Source of the DNA: CANKHA01 sp034668785
GTDB lineage: Bacteria; Pseudomonadota; Alphaproteobacteria; Rhizobiales; Xanthobacteraceae
Direction of reading: 5' to 3'
DNA: 14,753 nucleotides
Assembly: GCA_034668785.1 (NCBI GenBank)
Contig: JAXDOS010000196.1
Span: forward strand, 1-14,753
Position numbers and translations under genes: made by a program
Shown here: one piece after another, positions 1-7,363 of the stretch
Layout: each line of letters begins with the position of its first letter
Numbering within the stretch: the first letter of the stretch is position 1
Notes under the pieces: generated by a model
Database searches by the model: none
Seen by the model: the letters and a program-made list of their open reading frames with translations, nothing else
Told to the model about the DNA's origin: nothing

Positions 1-1577
1 AGCTTGGCCATCAGCGCATCGCACGCCTTCATCACCACCGAGCAGCAGCTTGCCGTCTGGTTGGAGCCGCCCGCCACCGGCACCGGCGGGAAAATGCTGT
101 CGCCAAGCTCGACCTGGACGTGATCGAGCGGAATCCCAAGCCGTTCCGCCGCCATCTGAGCGACAACCGTCATCACGCCGGTGCCGATCTCGTGCGCGGC
201 GAGCTGCACTTTGGCGCGCCCATCGGCGGAGAATTGCACGCGCGCCGTGGCCGCGCCGATATGGGTCGGATAGAAGGCGCTGGCACAGCCCCAGCCGATC
301 AGCCAGTCGCCGTCGCGCATCGAGCCGGGCTCCGCCGAGCGTTTCGACCAGCCGAATGCCTGCGCGGCCTCGTCATAGCACCGCATCAGCGAGCGGCTCG
401 ACCACTCCTTGCCGGTCGCGTCTTTCGTGCCGTCGTTGACGCGGCGCAGTTCGATGGGGTCCATCTTGAGTTCGATGGCGAGTTCGTCCAATGCGCTTTC
501 CAACGCGTAGATATAGGGCACGACCGGCGGCGAACGCATGAAGCCCGGCGTATTGCGGTCGGCGTGAACCAGCGTGACGCCGGTTTTTACCGCGCCGAAA
601 TCGTACATCCGCGCGCTGTCCTCGACGCCGGCGACGGAATAATCGTCGGGCCGCGACGTGACTTCCCAGCCTTCGTGCTGGAAGCTTGTGATCTTGCCGT
701 CCTTTCGTGCGCCGATCTTGATGGCGTGGCGCGTCTCGGCGCGATAGGTGGCGATGGTGAAGCCCTGATCGCGCGTCGGCACCAATTTCACTGGCCGGTT
801 AAGCCTTTTCGCAGCCAACGCGACGAGACCCGTGCGCGGAGTGAGTTGCCCCTTGGAGCCGAAGCCGCCGCCGACGAAATGACTGACCACATGAACCTTC
901 TCCGGCTTGATGCCCATTTTCTCCGCGATCTTGTTCTTGGTGCCATAGACGAATTGGGTCGGCTCGTAGATGGTGAGTTCGTCGTTATTCCAAACTGCGG
1001 TTGTGGTGAACAGCTCAAGCGGGTTGTGATGCTGTGTCGGCGTGGCGTAGTCCGCCTCAAGCTTCACCTCGGCGTCGTTGAACGCCTTCTCGGCATCGCC
1101 GGCTTTGGGTACAGATTTTTTATCGGCCGCCTGCGTGACGCCCGGCGAATCGAAACTCGCGCTTGGGGCTTCCTCGCTATAAGTAATTTTGACCTTGTGC
1201 GCGGCCTCGCGCGCCGCCTCGAACGTGTCCGCGATCACCATCGCGACGATCTGGCCGTCATGCTGGATCTTCGGGCCTAAATCCTGAATCGAGGTGCTCG
1301 CGCCGCCGCCGCTTGGTGCGTATTTGATCTCCTTGAGGTCGCCGGTGTTTTCATAGGTGAGAATCTCAATCACACCGGGCACGGCCTTCGCTTCATTGAG
1401 ATCCATGTTGGTCATGGTGCCTTTGGCGATGGCGCTGGTGACGAGAAACGCGAAAGCCGGATTGTGCACCGGCATATCCGAAGGATAGCGCGCCTCGCCG
1501 GTCACCTTGAGCCGGCCGTCAAGGCGCGGCGCTGGATCGCCCATATTGGCTTTTGGCTCGGGTGCGGCGCGGTTCAT
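1..1577 (-). CDS. paoC: Molybdopterin-binding subunit of a PaoABC-type aldehyde oxidoreductase (partial, 3' end outside window)
   Basis: Large catalytic subunit of a xanthine dehydrogenase-family enzyme that hydroxylates aldehydes to acids at a molybdenum cofactor. The frame is open from an ATG at 1577 to the left edge: 525 codons of an expected 730 or so, so the C-terminal part, including the family's catalytic glutamate region, is missing. Visible marks are an N-terminal a/b hammerhead domain (about residues 18-140, with RLDGRLKVTGEARY near 18-31), the cofactor-binding GGGFGSK at 236-242, FMRSP at 346-350 aligning with the conserved MRAP motif, and a second Moco-domain stretch with GTG at 465-467. 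The start codon overlaps the paoB stop (ATGA, 1574-1577), and a GGAG lies 8 bases upstream. The family and order match E. coli PaoABC (YagTSR). The true substrate is unknown, and other carbon-monoxide/isoquinoline-type relatives are less likely given the PaoB partner. Confidence 0.9.
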   Translation of the reverse strand, partial: MNRAAPEPKANMGDPAPRLDGRLKVTGEARYPSDMPVHNPAFAFLVTSAIAKGTMTNMDLNEAKAVPGVIEILTYENTGDLKEIKYAPSGGGASTSIQDLGPKIQHDGQIVAMVIADTFEAAREAAHKVKITYSEEAPSASFDSPGVTQAADKKSVPKAGDAEKAFNDAEVKLEADYATPTQHHNPLELFTTTAVWNNDELTIYEPTQFVYGTKNKIAEKMGIKPEKVHVVSHFVGGGFGSKGQLTPRTGLVALAAKRLNRPVKLVPTRDQGFTIATYRAETRHAIKIGARKDGKITSFQHEGWEVTSRPDDYSVAGVEDSARMYDFGAVKTGVTLVHADRNTPGFMRSPPVVPYIYALESALDELAIELKMDPIELRRVNDGTKDATGKEWSSRSLMRCYDEAAQAFGWSKRSAEPGSMRDGDWLIGWGCASAFYPTHIGAATARVQFSADGRAKVQLAAHEIGTGVMTVVAQMAAERLGIPLDHVQVELGDSIFPPVPVAGGSNQTASCCSVVMKACDALMAK

Positions 1578-2605
1578 GTCGGGATCTCCAGTGCAGCGGC
1601 CTGATGCAGCGCGCGGATCAGCGTGCGCCTGCCAAGCTCGATCTTGAACTTGTTATGCTCACGCGGCAGCGCGTCTGCGAAGGCGGCATCGGCCGCGGCT
1701 TCTATGGCGGGAACGTCGAGTGGTTGTCCTACGAGTGCCGCTTCCGCCTCGCCGGCCCGCCACGGTTTTGTGGCAACGCCGCCCAGCGCAATACGCACCT
1801 GCTTCACCGTTCCATTGTCGAGATCGAGCGCGACCGCGGCGGAGGCCAGCGCGAATTCGTAGGATTCGCGATCGCGTATCTTGAGGTATAGCGAACGTTT
1901 CGCCCAGGGCGCGGCCGGAATGGCGAACCCGGTGATCAGTTCGCCCGGCATCAGCGTGGTTTCGATGTGTGGGGTTTGGCCCGGCGGCTTATGCAGATTA
2001 GCGAATGGCAGTTTGCGCGCGCCGCCCGGCCCGTCGGTCTCGACCTGCGCATCGAGCGCGAGCAGGGCCTGTGCGAAATCGCCCGGGTAGGTTGCGATGC
2101 ACTGTTCGCTGGTGCCGAGCACCGCGTGCGACCGGTTGAAGCCGCCAAGCGCGGCGCAGCCGGAGCCGGGGAGGCGCTTGTTGCAATTCGCATAGGACGT
2201 GTCGCGGAAATATGGGCAGCGCGTCCGCTGTAAAACATTGCCGCCCAGCGCCGCCATGTTGCGGATCTGCTGGCTCGCGGCGAGCTGAAGGGCCTGCGCG
2301 ATCACGGGAAAATTCTTGCGTACGTCCGCATGATCCGCCGCCTGCGACATCCGCGCCATGGCGCCAAGCCTCAATCCTTGGTCGCTGAACTCGATCTGGC
2401 CGAATTTAGATTGCTGGAGATTGTTGATGTCGATAACGCGCGCGGGACGCATCACGTCGAGTTTCATCAGGTCGATCAGCGTGGTGCCGCCGGCAAGATA
2501 CTGGGTCGGCGCATTGATGGCGCCGTCCTCGGACCGCGTGTCGCGGCCGTACGTCTGGATGGCGGCTTTGCTGTCTTCGGCACGGGCGAACTGGAAGGGG
2601 CGCAT
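1574..2605 (-). CDS. paoB: FAD-binding subunit of a PaoABC-type aldehyde oxidoreductase, with a probable 4Fe-4S cluster
   Basis: Middle electron-transfer subunit, passing electrons between the 2Fe-2S clusters of PaoA and FAD. The 343-residue protein has the FAD-binding N-terminus (YLAGGTTLIDLMK, 37-49) and the CO-dehydrogenase flavoprotein C-terminal domain. The segment around 125-170 carries four cysteines (C130, C141, C150, C169) in a context (QRTRCPYF, CNKRLPGSGC) that closely resembles E. coli PaoB. PaoB is known to hold an extra 4Fe-4S cluster, absent from ordinary xanthine dehydrogenase FAD subunits. I chose the ATG at 2605 because AGGAGG at 2613-2618 sits 7 bases upstream. A GTG at 2611 in the same frame would overlap the paoA stop but lies only 1 base from that ribosome site. 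The gene is translationally coupled to paoA upstream and paoC downstream. Confidence 0.92.
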   Translation of the reverse strand: MRPFQFARAEDSKAAIQTYGRDTRSEDGAINAPTQYLAGGTTLIDLMKLDVMRPARVIDINNLQQSKFGQIEFSDQGLRLGAMARMSQAADHADVRKNFPVIAQALQLAASQQIRNMAALGGNVLQRTRCPYFRDTSYANCNKRLPGSGCAALGGFNRSHAVLGTSEQCIATYPGDFAQALLALDAQVETDGPGGARKLPFANLHKPPGQTPHIETTLMPGELITGFAIPAAPWAKRSLYLKIRDRESYEFALASAAVALDLDNGTVKQVRIALGGVATKPWRAGEAEAALVGQPLDVPAIEAAADAAFADALPREHNKFKIELGRRTLIRALHQAAALEIPT

Positions 2606-2607
2606 CG

Positions 2608-3228
2608 TCACGCCTCCTTCATCTGCGGTTTCGCCTGTTTGACGGCATCGACAATATTAGGATAGGCCGCGCAACGGCACAGATTGCCGCTCATATATTC
2701 CCGGATGGCGGCATCGGTCTCGGCATGACCTTCGTTGACGCAGGCGACCGCCGACATGATCTGGCCAGGCGTGCAATAGCCGCATTGGAACGCATCGTTG
2801 TCGACGAAGGCCTGTTGCATCGGGTGCAGCGTGCCGTCCGGCTTGGCGAGACCCTCAATGGTGGTGACATCGCGGCCCTCGACGCTGGCGGCCAGCGTCA
2901 GGCAGGACAGCACGCGGCGGCCGTCAACCATGACCGTGCAGGCGCCGCATTGGCCTTGATCGCAGCCCTTTTTGCTGCCGGTCAACCCAATGTGCTCGCG
3001 TAAGGCGTCGAGCAGTGTTGTGCGTACGTCGAGCGCGAGCGGATGGTCGCGGCCGTTCACACGCAATCGGATGGAGAACGGCGCGCGCGCCTCGGTAGGT
3101 TTCTCGGGGACGGCGGCGCTGGCGCGCGGTCGTTCAAGCAAGGTCAATGTCATGGTCGAGCCCACCGTAACGTTGAGAAAACTGCGCCTGCTTAGGCCCC
3201 GGGGAAGGGTCGGATTTATGGATTTCAT
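2608..3228 (-). CDS. paoA: 2Fe-2S subunit of a PaoABC-type aldehyde oxidoreductase, Tat-exported
   Basis: Small iron-sulfur subunit of 206 residues. The N-terminus carries a twin-arginine signal (SRRSFL, 13-18, followed by a hydrophobic run and ASA near 36-38), so the folded, cofactor-loaded complex is predicted to be exported to the periplasm. After it comes a plant-type ferredoxin domain with C89, C94, C97 and C109, then an all-helical 2Fe-2S domain with C149, C152, C184 and C186. All eight cluster ligands are present. PaoB and PaoC have no signals of their own and would travel with PaoA, as in E. coli PaoABC. It is the first gene of the operon. The start has a weak GGTGAG just upstream. 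The accessory chaperone PaoD and cytosine-dinucleotide cofactor enzymes are not in this window. Confidence 0.93.
   Translation of the reverse strand: MKSINPTLPRGLSRRSFLNVTVGSTMTLTLLERPRASAAVPEKPTEARAPFSIRLRVNGRDHPLALDVRTTLLDALREHIGLTGSKKGCDQGQCGACTVMVDGRRVLSCLTLAASVEGRDVTTIEGLAKPDGTLHPMQQAFVDNDAFQCGYCTPGQIMSAVACVNEGHAETDAAIREYMSGNLCRCAAYPNIVDAVKQAKPQMKEA
2613..2618 (-). promoter_or_regulatory. Ribosome binding site that decides the paoB start
   Basis: A perfect AGGAGG inside the last codons of paoA. It is 7 bases from the ATG at 2605 but only 1 base from the GTG at 2611. The spacing favours the ATG, which begins 2 bases after the paoA stop codon. Confidence 0.7.
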
Positions 3229-3514
3229 GGCTCACCAATTGGTCTGAACTACTGCGGTACGATTTTGCCGTCGCAGTGCGTGACGCCAATTGGGAAAGTC
3301 GCGAGCGCAGCGTCTTGTTCCTGATCCGAGAATGAAAGAAGAGATGCCGCCCGAATAGGCACATGCCCCTAATCGATTGAATCATCTATCCTAATTTCAG
3401 GCGTTTCAACTTGCGTCCGCCTTCTCCCGATGGAGGAGGGAAGAAAGTTGTTTTGCGCGGGGCGCGGCTGCGCGGTAGCATTCCGGAAATCGGAAAAAAC
3501 GAATAGGAAACGCC
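3229..3514. other. Divergent intergenic region between paoA and the TctC-like gene
   Basis: This 286-base region must hold promoters for both the paoABC operon and the binding-protein gene. I could not fix a convincing -35/-10 pair on either strand. It contains overlapping small palindromes (AATCGATT at 3371-3378 and GATTGAATC at 3375-3383), which could be an operator. It also has an imperfect inverted repeat at about 3421-3445 (TTCTCCC against GGGAAGAA). I see no convincing gene here, although short open frames cross it. Confidence 0.5.
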
Positions 3515-4495
3515 ATGAAATTCCAAACCATGACCGGATGGATGTTGCGGTATGGACTCGCCGTGGCGGCAGTCCTCCCGCTCGGCGCCGCCGCGCAACA
3601 GCCGGGCCGCGCTATCACCATCGTCGCGCCGTTCACGCCAGGCACTGGCCCGGACATCCTGGCGCGCACCATCGGCGATGAGATCCAGAAGCGCTGGAAC
3701 CAGCCGGTCGTGGTCGAGAACAAGCCGGGCGCCAGCGGCAATATCGGCACCCAGTTTGTTGCCCGCGCCGCGCCGGACGGCCACACCCTGCTGATGACCA
3801 GCAATCCGTTCACCGCCAATATCAGCCTGCTCAAGGACGTTCCCTACGACCCGGTGAAAAGTTTCGTGCCGATCATCGAGCCCGCGGTCGGCGTGCTGGC
3901 GCTGGCGGTGCATCCGTCGCTGCCGGCGGCGACGATGAAGGAGTTCATCGAATACGCCCAGGCGCGGCCGGACCAGATCGATTACGGCTCGCCGGGCGTC
4001 GGCACGCCGCATCATCTCGCCATGGAGCTGTTCAAGCTCACCGCGCATGTGGACGTCCGGCATATCCCCTATCGCGGATCGGCGGGCGCCATGTCTGACC
4101 TGCTCGGCGGCCATGTGAAGGCGGGATTCGTCGCCGTGCATGTGGCGCTGCCATTGGCGCAAACCAATCAAGTGCGGCTGCTCGGTATCGCCAGTCTGCA
4201 GCGGTCGAAAGTCGCGCCCGACGTCCCGACGCTGGATGAGCAGGGCCTCTCCGGCTTCGAGGTCAATCTCTGGTACGGATTGCTGGCGCCGCAAGGCACC
4301 GCGTCTGAAATCGTTACGCGCTATAACACCGTCGTCAACGAAATCCTGCGCGACTCCAAGATCATCGAAGCCTTGGCCAAGCAAGGGCTGACCACGGTGG
4401 GCGGAACGCCGGCCGCCTTCACGCAGTTTATCGCCAGCGACGTAGTGAAGTGGCAGAAGGTGGTGAAGGACGCGGGAATTACCGCCGCGGAATAG
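3515..4495 (+). CDS. TctC/Bug-family tripartite tricarboxylate transporter substrate-binding protein (orphan)
   Basis: Periplasmic binding protein of 326 residues. It has an N-terminal signal peptide (hydrophobic 13-26, cleavage likely near AAA-Q at 26-28). The family signatures are present: IVAPFTPGTGPDILAR (36-51) and ENKPGASGNIGTQ with PDGHTLL (68-93), which form the walls of the carboxylate-binding cleft. In the family it captures organic acids for a TctA/TctB permease, but no permease gene is in view. Such orphan copies are often very numerous in rhizobia and Burkholderiales. The ATG at 3515 has GGA 6 bases upstream. The divergent position next to paoABC suggests shared control, possibly with uptake of the acid the oxidoreductase makes or of a precursor. 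The ligand cannot be read from sequence. Confidence 0.9.
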   Translation: MKFQTMTGWMLRYGLAVAAVLPLGAAAQQPGRAITIVAPFTPGTGPDILARTIGDEIQKRWNQPVVVENKPGASGNIGTQFVARAAPDGHTLLMTSNPFTANISLLKDVPYDPVKSFVPIIEPAVGVLALAVHPSLPAATMKEFIEYAQARPDQIDYGSPGVGTPHHLAMELFKLTAHVDVRHIPYRGSAGAMSDLLGGHVKAGFVAVHVALPLAQTNQVRLLGIASLQRSKVAPDVPTLDEQGLSGFEVNLWYGLLAPQGTASEIVTRYNTVVNEILRDSKIIEALAKQGLTTVGGTPAAFTQFIASDVVKWQKVVKDAGITAAE

Positions 4496-4551
4496 GCCGA
4501 ATCCTTTTCCCGTCGGTCGGTAGCACACACGAGATTCTCCTCGTTCGCATC

Positions 4552-4576
4552 GGAACCCGCCATTGCCTGTTTCGTT
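4552..4576 (+). promoter_or_regulatory. EcfG-type (general stress sigma factor) promoter
   Basis: GGAAC at 4552-4556 and CGTT at 4573-4576 are separated by 16 bases. This fits the known alphaproteobacterial EcfG consensus (GGAAC, 16-17 bases, CGTT). The -35 is followed by a further C, as is common. Transcription would begin near 4583, leaving a leader of about 28 bases before the ATG at 4611. It implies control by the PhyR-NepR-EcfG stress cascade. The motif is short, so a chance match is possible, but its placement is right. Confidence 0.65.
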
Positions 4577-4610
4577 GGCATTACATCACCAACTTTCAGG
4601 AGAACGAACA

Positions 4611-4853
4611 ATGTCCGAGTACGAACGGAACCAGATGAATCGCACAGGCCACCGGAATCGGGGCGATGGCTCCTCGGTTGGTTGGATCGTGGGTTCGCTG
4701 ATCGCGCTGGCGCTGCTGATCGGCGCATTCTACGCCTTCAGCGGCAATATGAATTCGCAGACCGCGTCCAACCAAAACAACGCCCCTGCTGCCCAATCGA
4801 CCCCGGCGACGCCGGCTCCGTCGACCACTGGCTCGGCACCGGCACGTCCGTAA
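4611..4853 (+). CDS. Small single-pass membrane protein, function unknown
   Basis: An 80-residue protein I do not recognise as a named family. Residues 1-21 are polar and basic. One hydrophobic span covers about 23-44 (VGWIVGSLIALALLIGAFYA). The tail from 46 to 80 is low-complexity, rich in N, Q, A, P, S and T, and probably disordered. The N-terminal positive charge predicts the N-terminus inside and the tail in the periplasm. The ATG at 4611 has AGGAG about 8 bases upstream (4599-4603 region), which is better than an in-frame ATG at 4563 that lies inside the promoter. It stands alone between an EcfG-like promoter and a strong hairpin, so it is probably a monocistronic stress-induced gene. 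Confidence 0.75.
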   Translation: MSEYERNQMNRTGHRNRGDGSSVGWIVGSLIALALLIGAFYAFSGNMNSQTASNQNNAPAAQSTPATPAPSTTGSAPARP

Positions 4854-4866
4854 CAACCGCAGCGTT

Positions 4867-4900
4867 GAAGCAGGGAGCCTCGCGAGAGGCTCTTTGCTTC
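4867..4900 (+). terminator. Intrinsic terminator hairpin between convergent genes
   Basis: A 15-base-pair stem. GAAGCA (4867-4872) pairs with TGCTTC (4895-4900), and GAGCCTC (4875-4881) pairs with GAGGCTC (4886-4892), joined by two G-T wobbles. The loop is GCGA, a stable GNRA tetraloop. The T-run is short and lies inside the outer stem. It sits after the small membrane protein and before the convergent M48 protease stop, so it may act in both directions. Confidence 0.7.
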
Positions 4901-4935
4901 GCGCCGCTGTGGTGTAGGGCGTAACGAAGCGCAGG

Positions 4936-6420
4936 CTATTCCTCTACGACGATCTTGACCTGATCGCCGGGCTTCAGTGACTGACCGGCGGAAAGGCCAT
5001 TGAGCACGCGGAAGCGTTCAAGCGGATGTTCGACCGCTGCCATACGGCTCGCCAGCCGCTCCGGCGTATCGCTGGGCGTCACGGTGACCACCTTGATATG
5101 CAGCGGTTTCGCCGCGGCGATTTCCGCTAGCGTCATGCGACGAAAACTGGCGATGGATTCGCGGAACGCCCGCTCGGTTTGCGCGGTCTTTTGCTTGGTG
5201 GCGAAGATAAAGCGATAGACCTCGCTGCCGAAACGCACCGCATAGAGCCGGAATGTCCATTGCTCACCTTTGGCAGTTGCGGTGGCGGCGGGAAAGCCGC
5301 TGATGGTCACATTCTCCACTGAGCTTTTGTCCACATTCTCCATCCACCCCGAAGCCAGGTAGGCCGCCAGCGTCTGCTCGACCGGCACCTTGACGACGTC
5401 GAGCCGCAGCGCCTGACCGCCCCCCTCCTTGATGCCGAGTACGGCCTCGGCGGTGTTGTCGAGCACAAAGCCTTCCGGAGCCATGAAGGTGAGGCCGAGC
5501 TTCGGATGCAGATAACGCCGACCGCGCACAAAACCCTCGCTCGGATCGTCGCCGAACACCAAGCCATCGATGCCGGCGAGATATTCGGCCTTGTCGCGCT
5601 TGCCGGCGCCGGGCGCGCTGTATTGCCGGGCGCTAGTGACAGCATTCTTCACCCGGTCGGGCGTGCCCGGATGCGAAGAGAGGAAGTCGAGAAGATGCGG
5701 GTCGTTGGCGGAGCCACCTGAGGACTTCAACTCGATGTTGCGGCCCATGGAGGTGAGGAAGCGCTCGGCACCATAGGGATCGAATCCGGCACGCGCGGAA
5801 ATGGCGACGCCAATACCGTCAGCTTCAAATTCCTGCGACCGCGAGAAGCTCGCCAGCGCGATTTTCGATTTGGCCAGCGCCAGCGCGCCAGTCTGCGGAT
5901 CGCTCAGCACTTGGTTGACCACGCTGTCGACCAACGCCACCCGCCGCGCCTGATCTTCGCGGATCGCGGCATGGCGCGCGATCACATGCGCCATTTCGTG
6001 GGAGAGCACCGAGGCAAGTTCCGAGGTATCGTTGGCCAGCGCGATAAGCCCGCGGGTCACATAAAGCTGGCCGCTCGGCAGGGCGAAGGCGTTGACGGCG
6101 GAAGAATTGAGGATAGTGACGCGATAGCGCATATCCGGCCGCTCCGATGCGGCGACCAGCCGGTCGACCGTCTGCCCGATGGCGGTTTCGAGGCGCGGAT
6201 CGTCGTAGGCGCCGCCATAGGCGGCGAGAATGCGCTGATGCTCACGCTGCGCATCCGGTGGCACTTCCGCCTGCCTAGATGGCTCGTTTGACTGCACGGT
6301 GGGGGACAGGTGATCGAGGCCCGAACAGCCCGCGAGCCACGCACTCAGCAATAGCGCAAGTGGAAGCGCTGGCCACCGGCCCGTACCCCAGATTTTAGTG
6401 GGTTGTGATGGCGCGCTCAC
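4936..6420 (-). CDS. M48-family zinc metalloprotease, lipoprotein with a C-terminal LysM-like domain
   Basis: An envelope protease of 494 residues. The N-terminus has a lipoprotein signal (hydrophobic 17-30, lipobox LAGC with C32). The catalytic zinc motif is HEMAH (141-145, E142 as the general base), and the third ligand is in EFEAD (197-201). All key residues are present. Members such as BepA and LoiP degrade or mature misfolded outer-membrane proteins. Residues about 280-440 form an accessory domain I cannot name, and 444-494 resemble a LysM fold (VTPSDTPERLASRM, then LNGLSAGQSLKPGDQVKIV), which could hold the enzyme to peptidoglycan. The start is GTG at 6420, with GGAA about 9 bases upstream. 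No good ATG alternative exists before the lipobox. The gene lies 18 bases after the SNase-like gene and is probably cotranscribed with it. Confidence 0.9.
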   Translation of the reverse strand: MSAPSQPTKIWGTGRWPALPLALLLSAWLAGCSGLDHLSPTVQSNEPSRQAEVPPDAQREHQRILAAYGGAYDDPRLETAIGQTVDRLVAASERPDMRYRVTILNSSAVNAFALPSGQLYVTRGLIALANDTSELASVLSHEMAHVIARHAAIREDQARRVALVDSVVNQVLSDPQTGALALAKSKIALASFSRSQEFEADGIGVAISARAGFDPYGAERFLTSMGRNIELKSSGGSANDPHLLDFLSSHPGTPDRVKNAVTSARQYSAPGAGKRDKAEYLAGIDGLVFGDDPSEGFVRGRRYLHPKLGLTFMAPEGFVLDNTAEAVLGIKEGGGQALRLDVVKVPVEQTLAAYLASGWMENVDKSSVENVTISGFPAATATAKGEQWTFRLYAVRFGSEVYRFIFATKQKTAQTERAFRESIASFRRMTLAEIAAAKPLHIKVVTVTPSDTPERLASRMAAVEHPLERFRVLNGLSAGQSLKPGDQVKIVVEE

Positions 6421-6438
6421 GAGAGCATTTCCGCTTGG

Positions 6439-7269
6439 TCAGTCCGCATCCGCGATCTCGATTTGCTCCGGACGGGCGGCCTCGATGCGGGGGCCGTTGC
6501 GTTCCTCGATCCAGCCGCGCACCCGAAGGCGGCGGCCTTCCAGCTTTTTCGGCTCGATACCCGCGGCCGTGAAGACGCGCTCATTGCGCTTCGAAATTGT
6601 CACAGTAAGATTACGCGACCACACTCGCCCGAAATTAACATAGATGACGCCGCCGCTCTCGCGGACGGAAACGACCTTGCCTTCGGCCACCGTGAAGCGG
6701 CCGCGCTCGGCCAAAAGCTCCGTCACGTTATCGGCCCTGCGCAAGGCATAATACGGATCGGTCCAGAGACCAAGTTTGGCCGCGCGCGCCGCTCGTTCTT
6801 GCAACAGAAGTTCGGCGCTACAGGCCGCATGGCCTGCCTGGATAGCAACACGGGCATAACCTCTTGCCAGCAATTCGCCAGCAACCGACCGCTCGGGCGC
6901 GTCGCCGCTCACGTAGACATCGGCGAGCAGGCGGCCGTAGCGATCGGTCGCGCCGCGCTGCTGCTGATGTAGTGTGACGGTACGATCCGCTAGGATGGAT
7001 TCTAGCGCCGCTTTGGCGGCCAAACCGGCCGCAGCCCGCGGTTCATTGCCAGAACCCGGCAGAGGCGGAATCTCAATGGACGCCAAACGGATTTCCCGTC
7101 CGTCATCGAGGACGAAACTGCGGCCGTCGATAATCCTGGCAACCTTGCCGCTGCCAACCGCCTTGGAATGGCAAGCAGCGACGGGATCAGACTTTTGCGC
7201 CTGCGCCAGCGCGCTCGCAGTCGCAGCCGCGAGCAGTCCGACCGCGATACAGGAAACCCGCCCGCCCAT
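6439..7269 (-). CDS. Secreted thermonuclease-like (SNase-fold) protein with a degenerate active site
   Basis: A 276-residue protein with a signal peptide (hydrophobic 7-22, cleavage near ALAQA). The SNase-like domain covers about 42-175. Aligning it by eye to staphylococcal nuclease, the arginines are kept (R61 in the RLASIEIPP strand, R113 in DRYGR). However, the metal-binding DGDT is DGRS (48-51), and the DTPE/DAPE motif is EIPP (66-69), which removes the general-base glutamate. The enzyme is therefore probably weakly active or inactive, keeping a nucleic-acid- or protein-binding role. Residues about 190-272 form a second, beta-rich domain that looks OB-like. It is upstream of the M48 protease by 18 bases. 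A catalytic nuclease using different residues cannot be excluded. Confidence 0.8.
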   Translation of the reverse strand: MGGRVSCIAVGLLAAATASALAQAQKSDPVAACHSKAVGSGKVARIIDGRSFVLDDGREIRLASIEIPPLPGSGNEPRAAAGLAAKAALESILADRTVTLHQQQRGATDRYGRLLADVYVSGDAPERSVAGELLARGYARVAIQAGHAACSAELLLQERAARAAKLGLWTDPYYALRRADNVTELLAERGRFTVAEGKVVSVRESGGVIYVNFGRVWSRNLTVTISKRNERVFTAAGIEPKKLEGRRLRVRGWIEERNGPRIEAARPEQIEIADAD

Positions 7270-7363
7270 GGCATCAACAAAAGCTGAAATCGGGGCGGGA
7301 CTGCGGCGGCTTACCGCAAATCCCGCCTAAGGATCAGTTGTTCGCTACAGCGCCGTTCGACAC

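Noticed and set aside
120..1280. Long open frame on the plus strand (386 codons) opposite paoC
   Set aside because: Its translation is rich in R, H and A with no recognisable motif. It lies wholly opposite a well-supported molybdopterin subunit, as expected from antisense frames in high-GC DNA.
3421..3445. Imperfect inverted repeat resembling an intergenic REP or terminator
   Set aside because: The arms do not match fully (TTCTCCC against GGGAAGAA), there is no T-run, and no second copy is present in the window.
3386..4528. 380-codon open frame on the minus strand opposite the TctC-like gene
   Set aside because: Composition is H/R/G-rich with no domain signature, and the plus strand encodes a clear Bug-family protein with a signal peptide and ribosome site.
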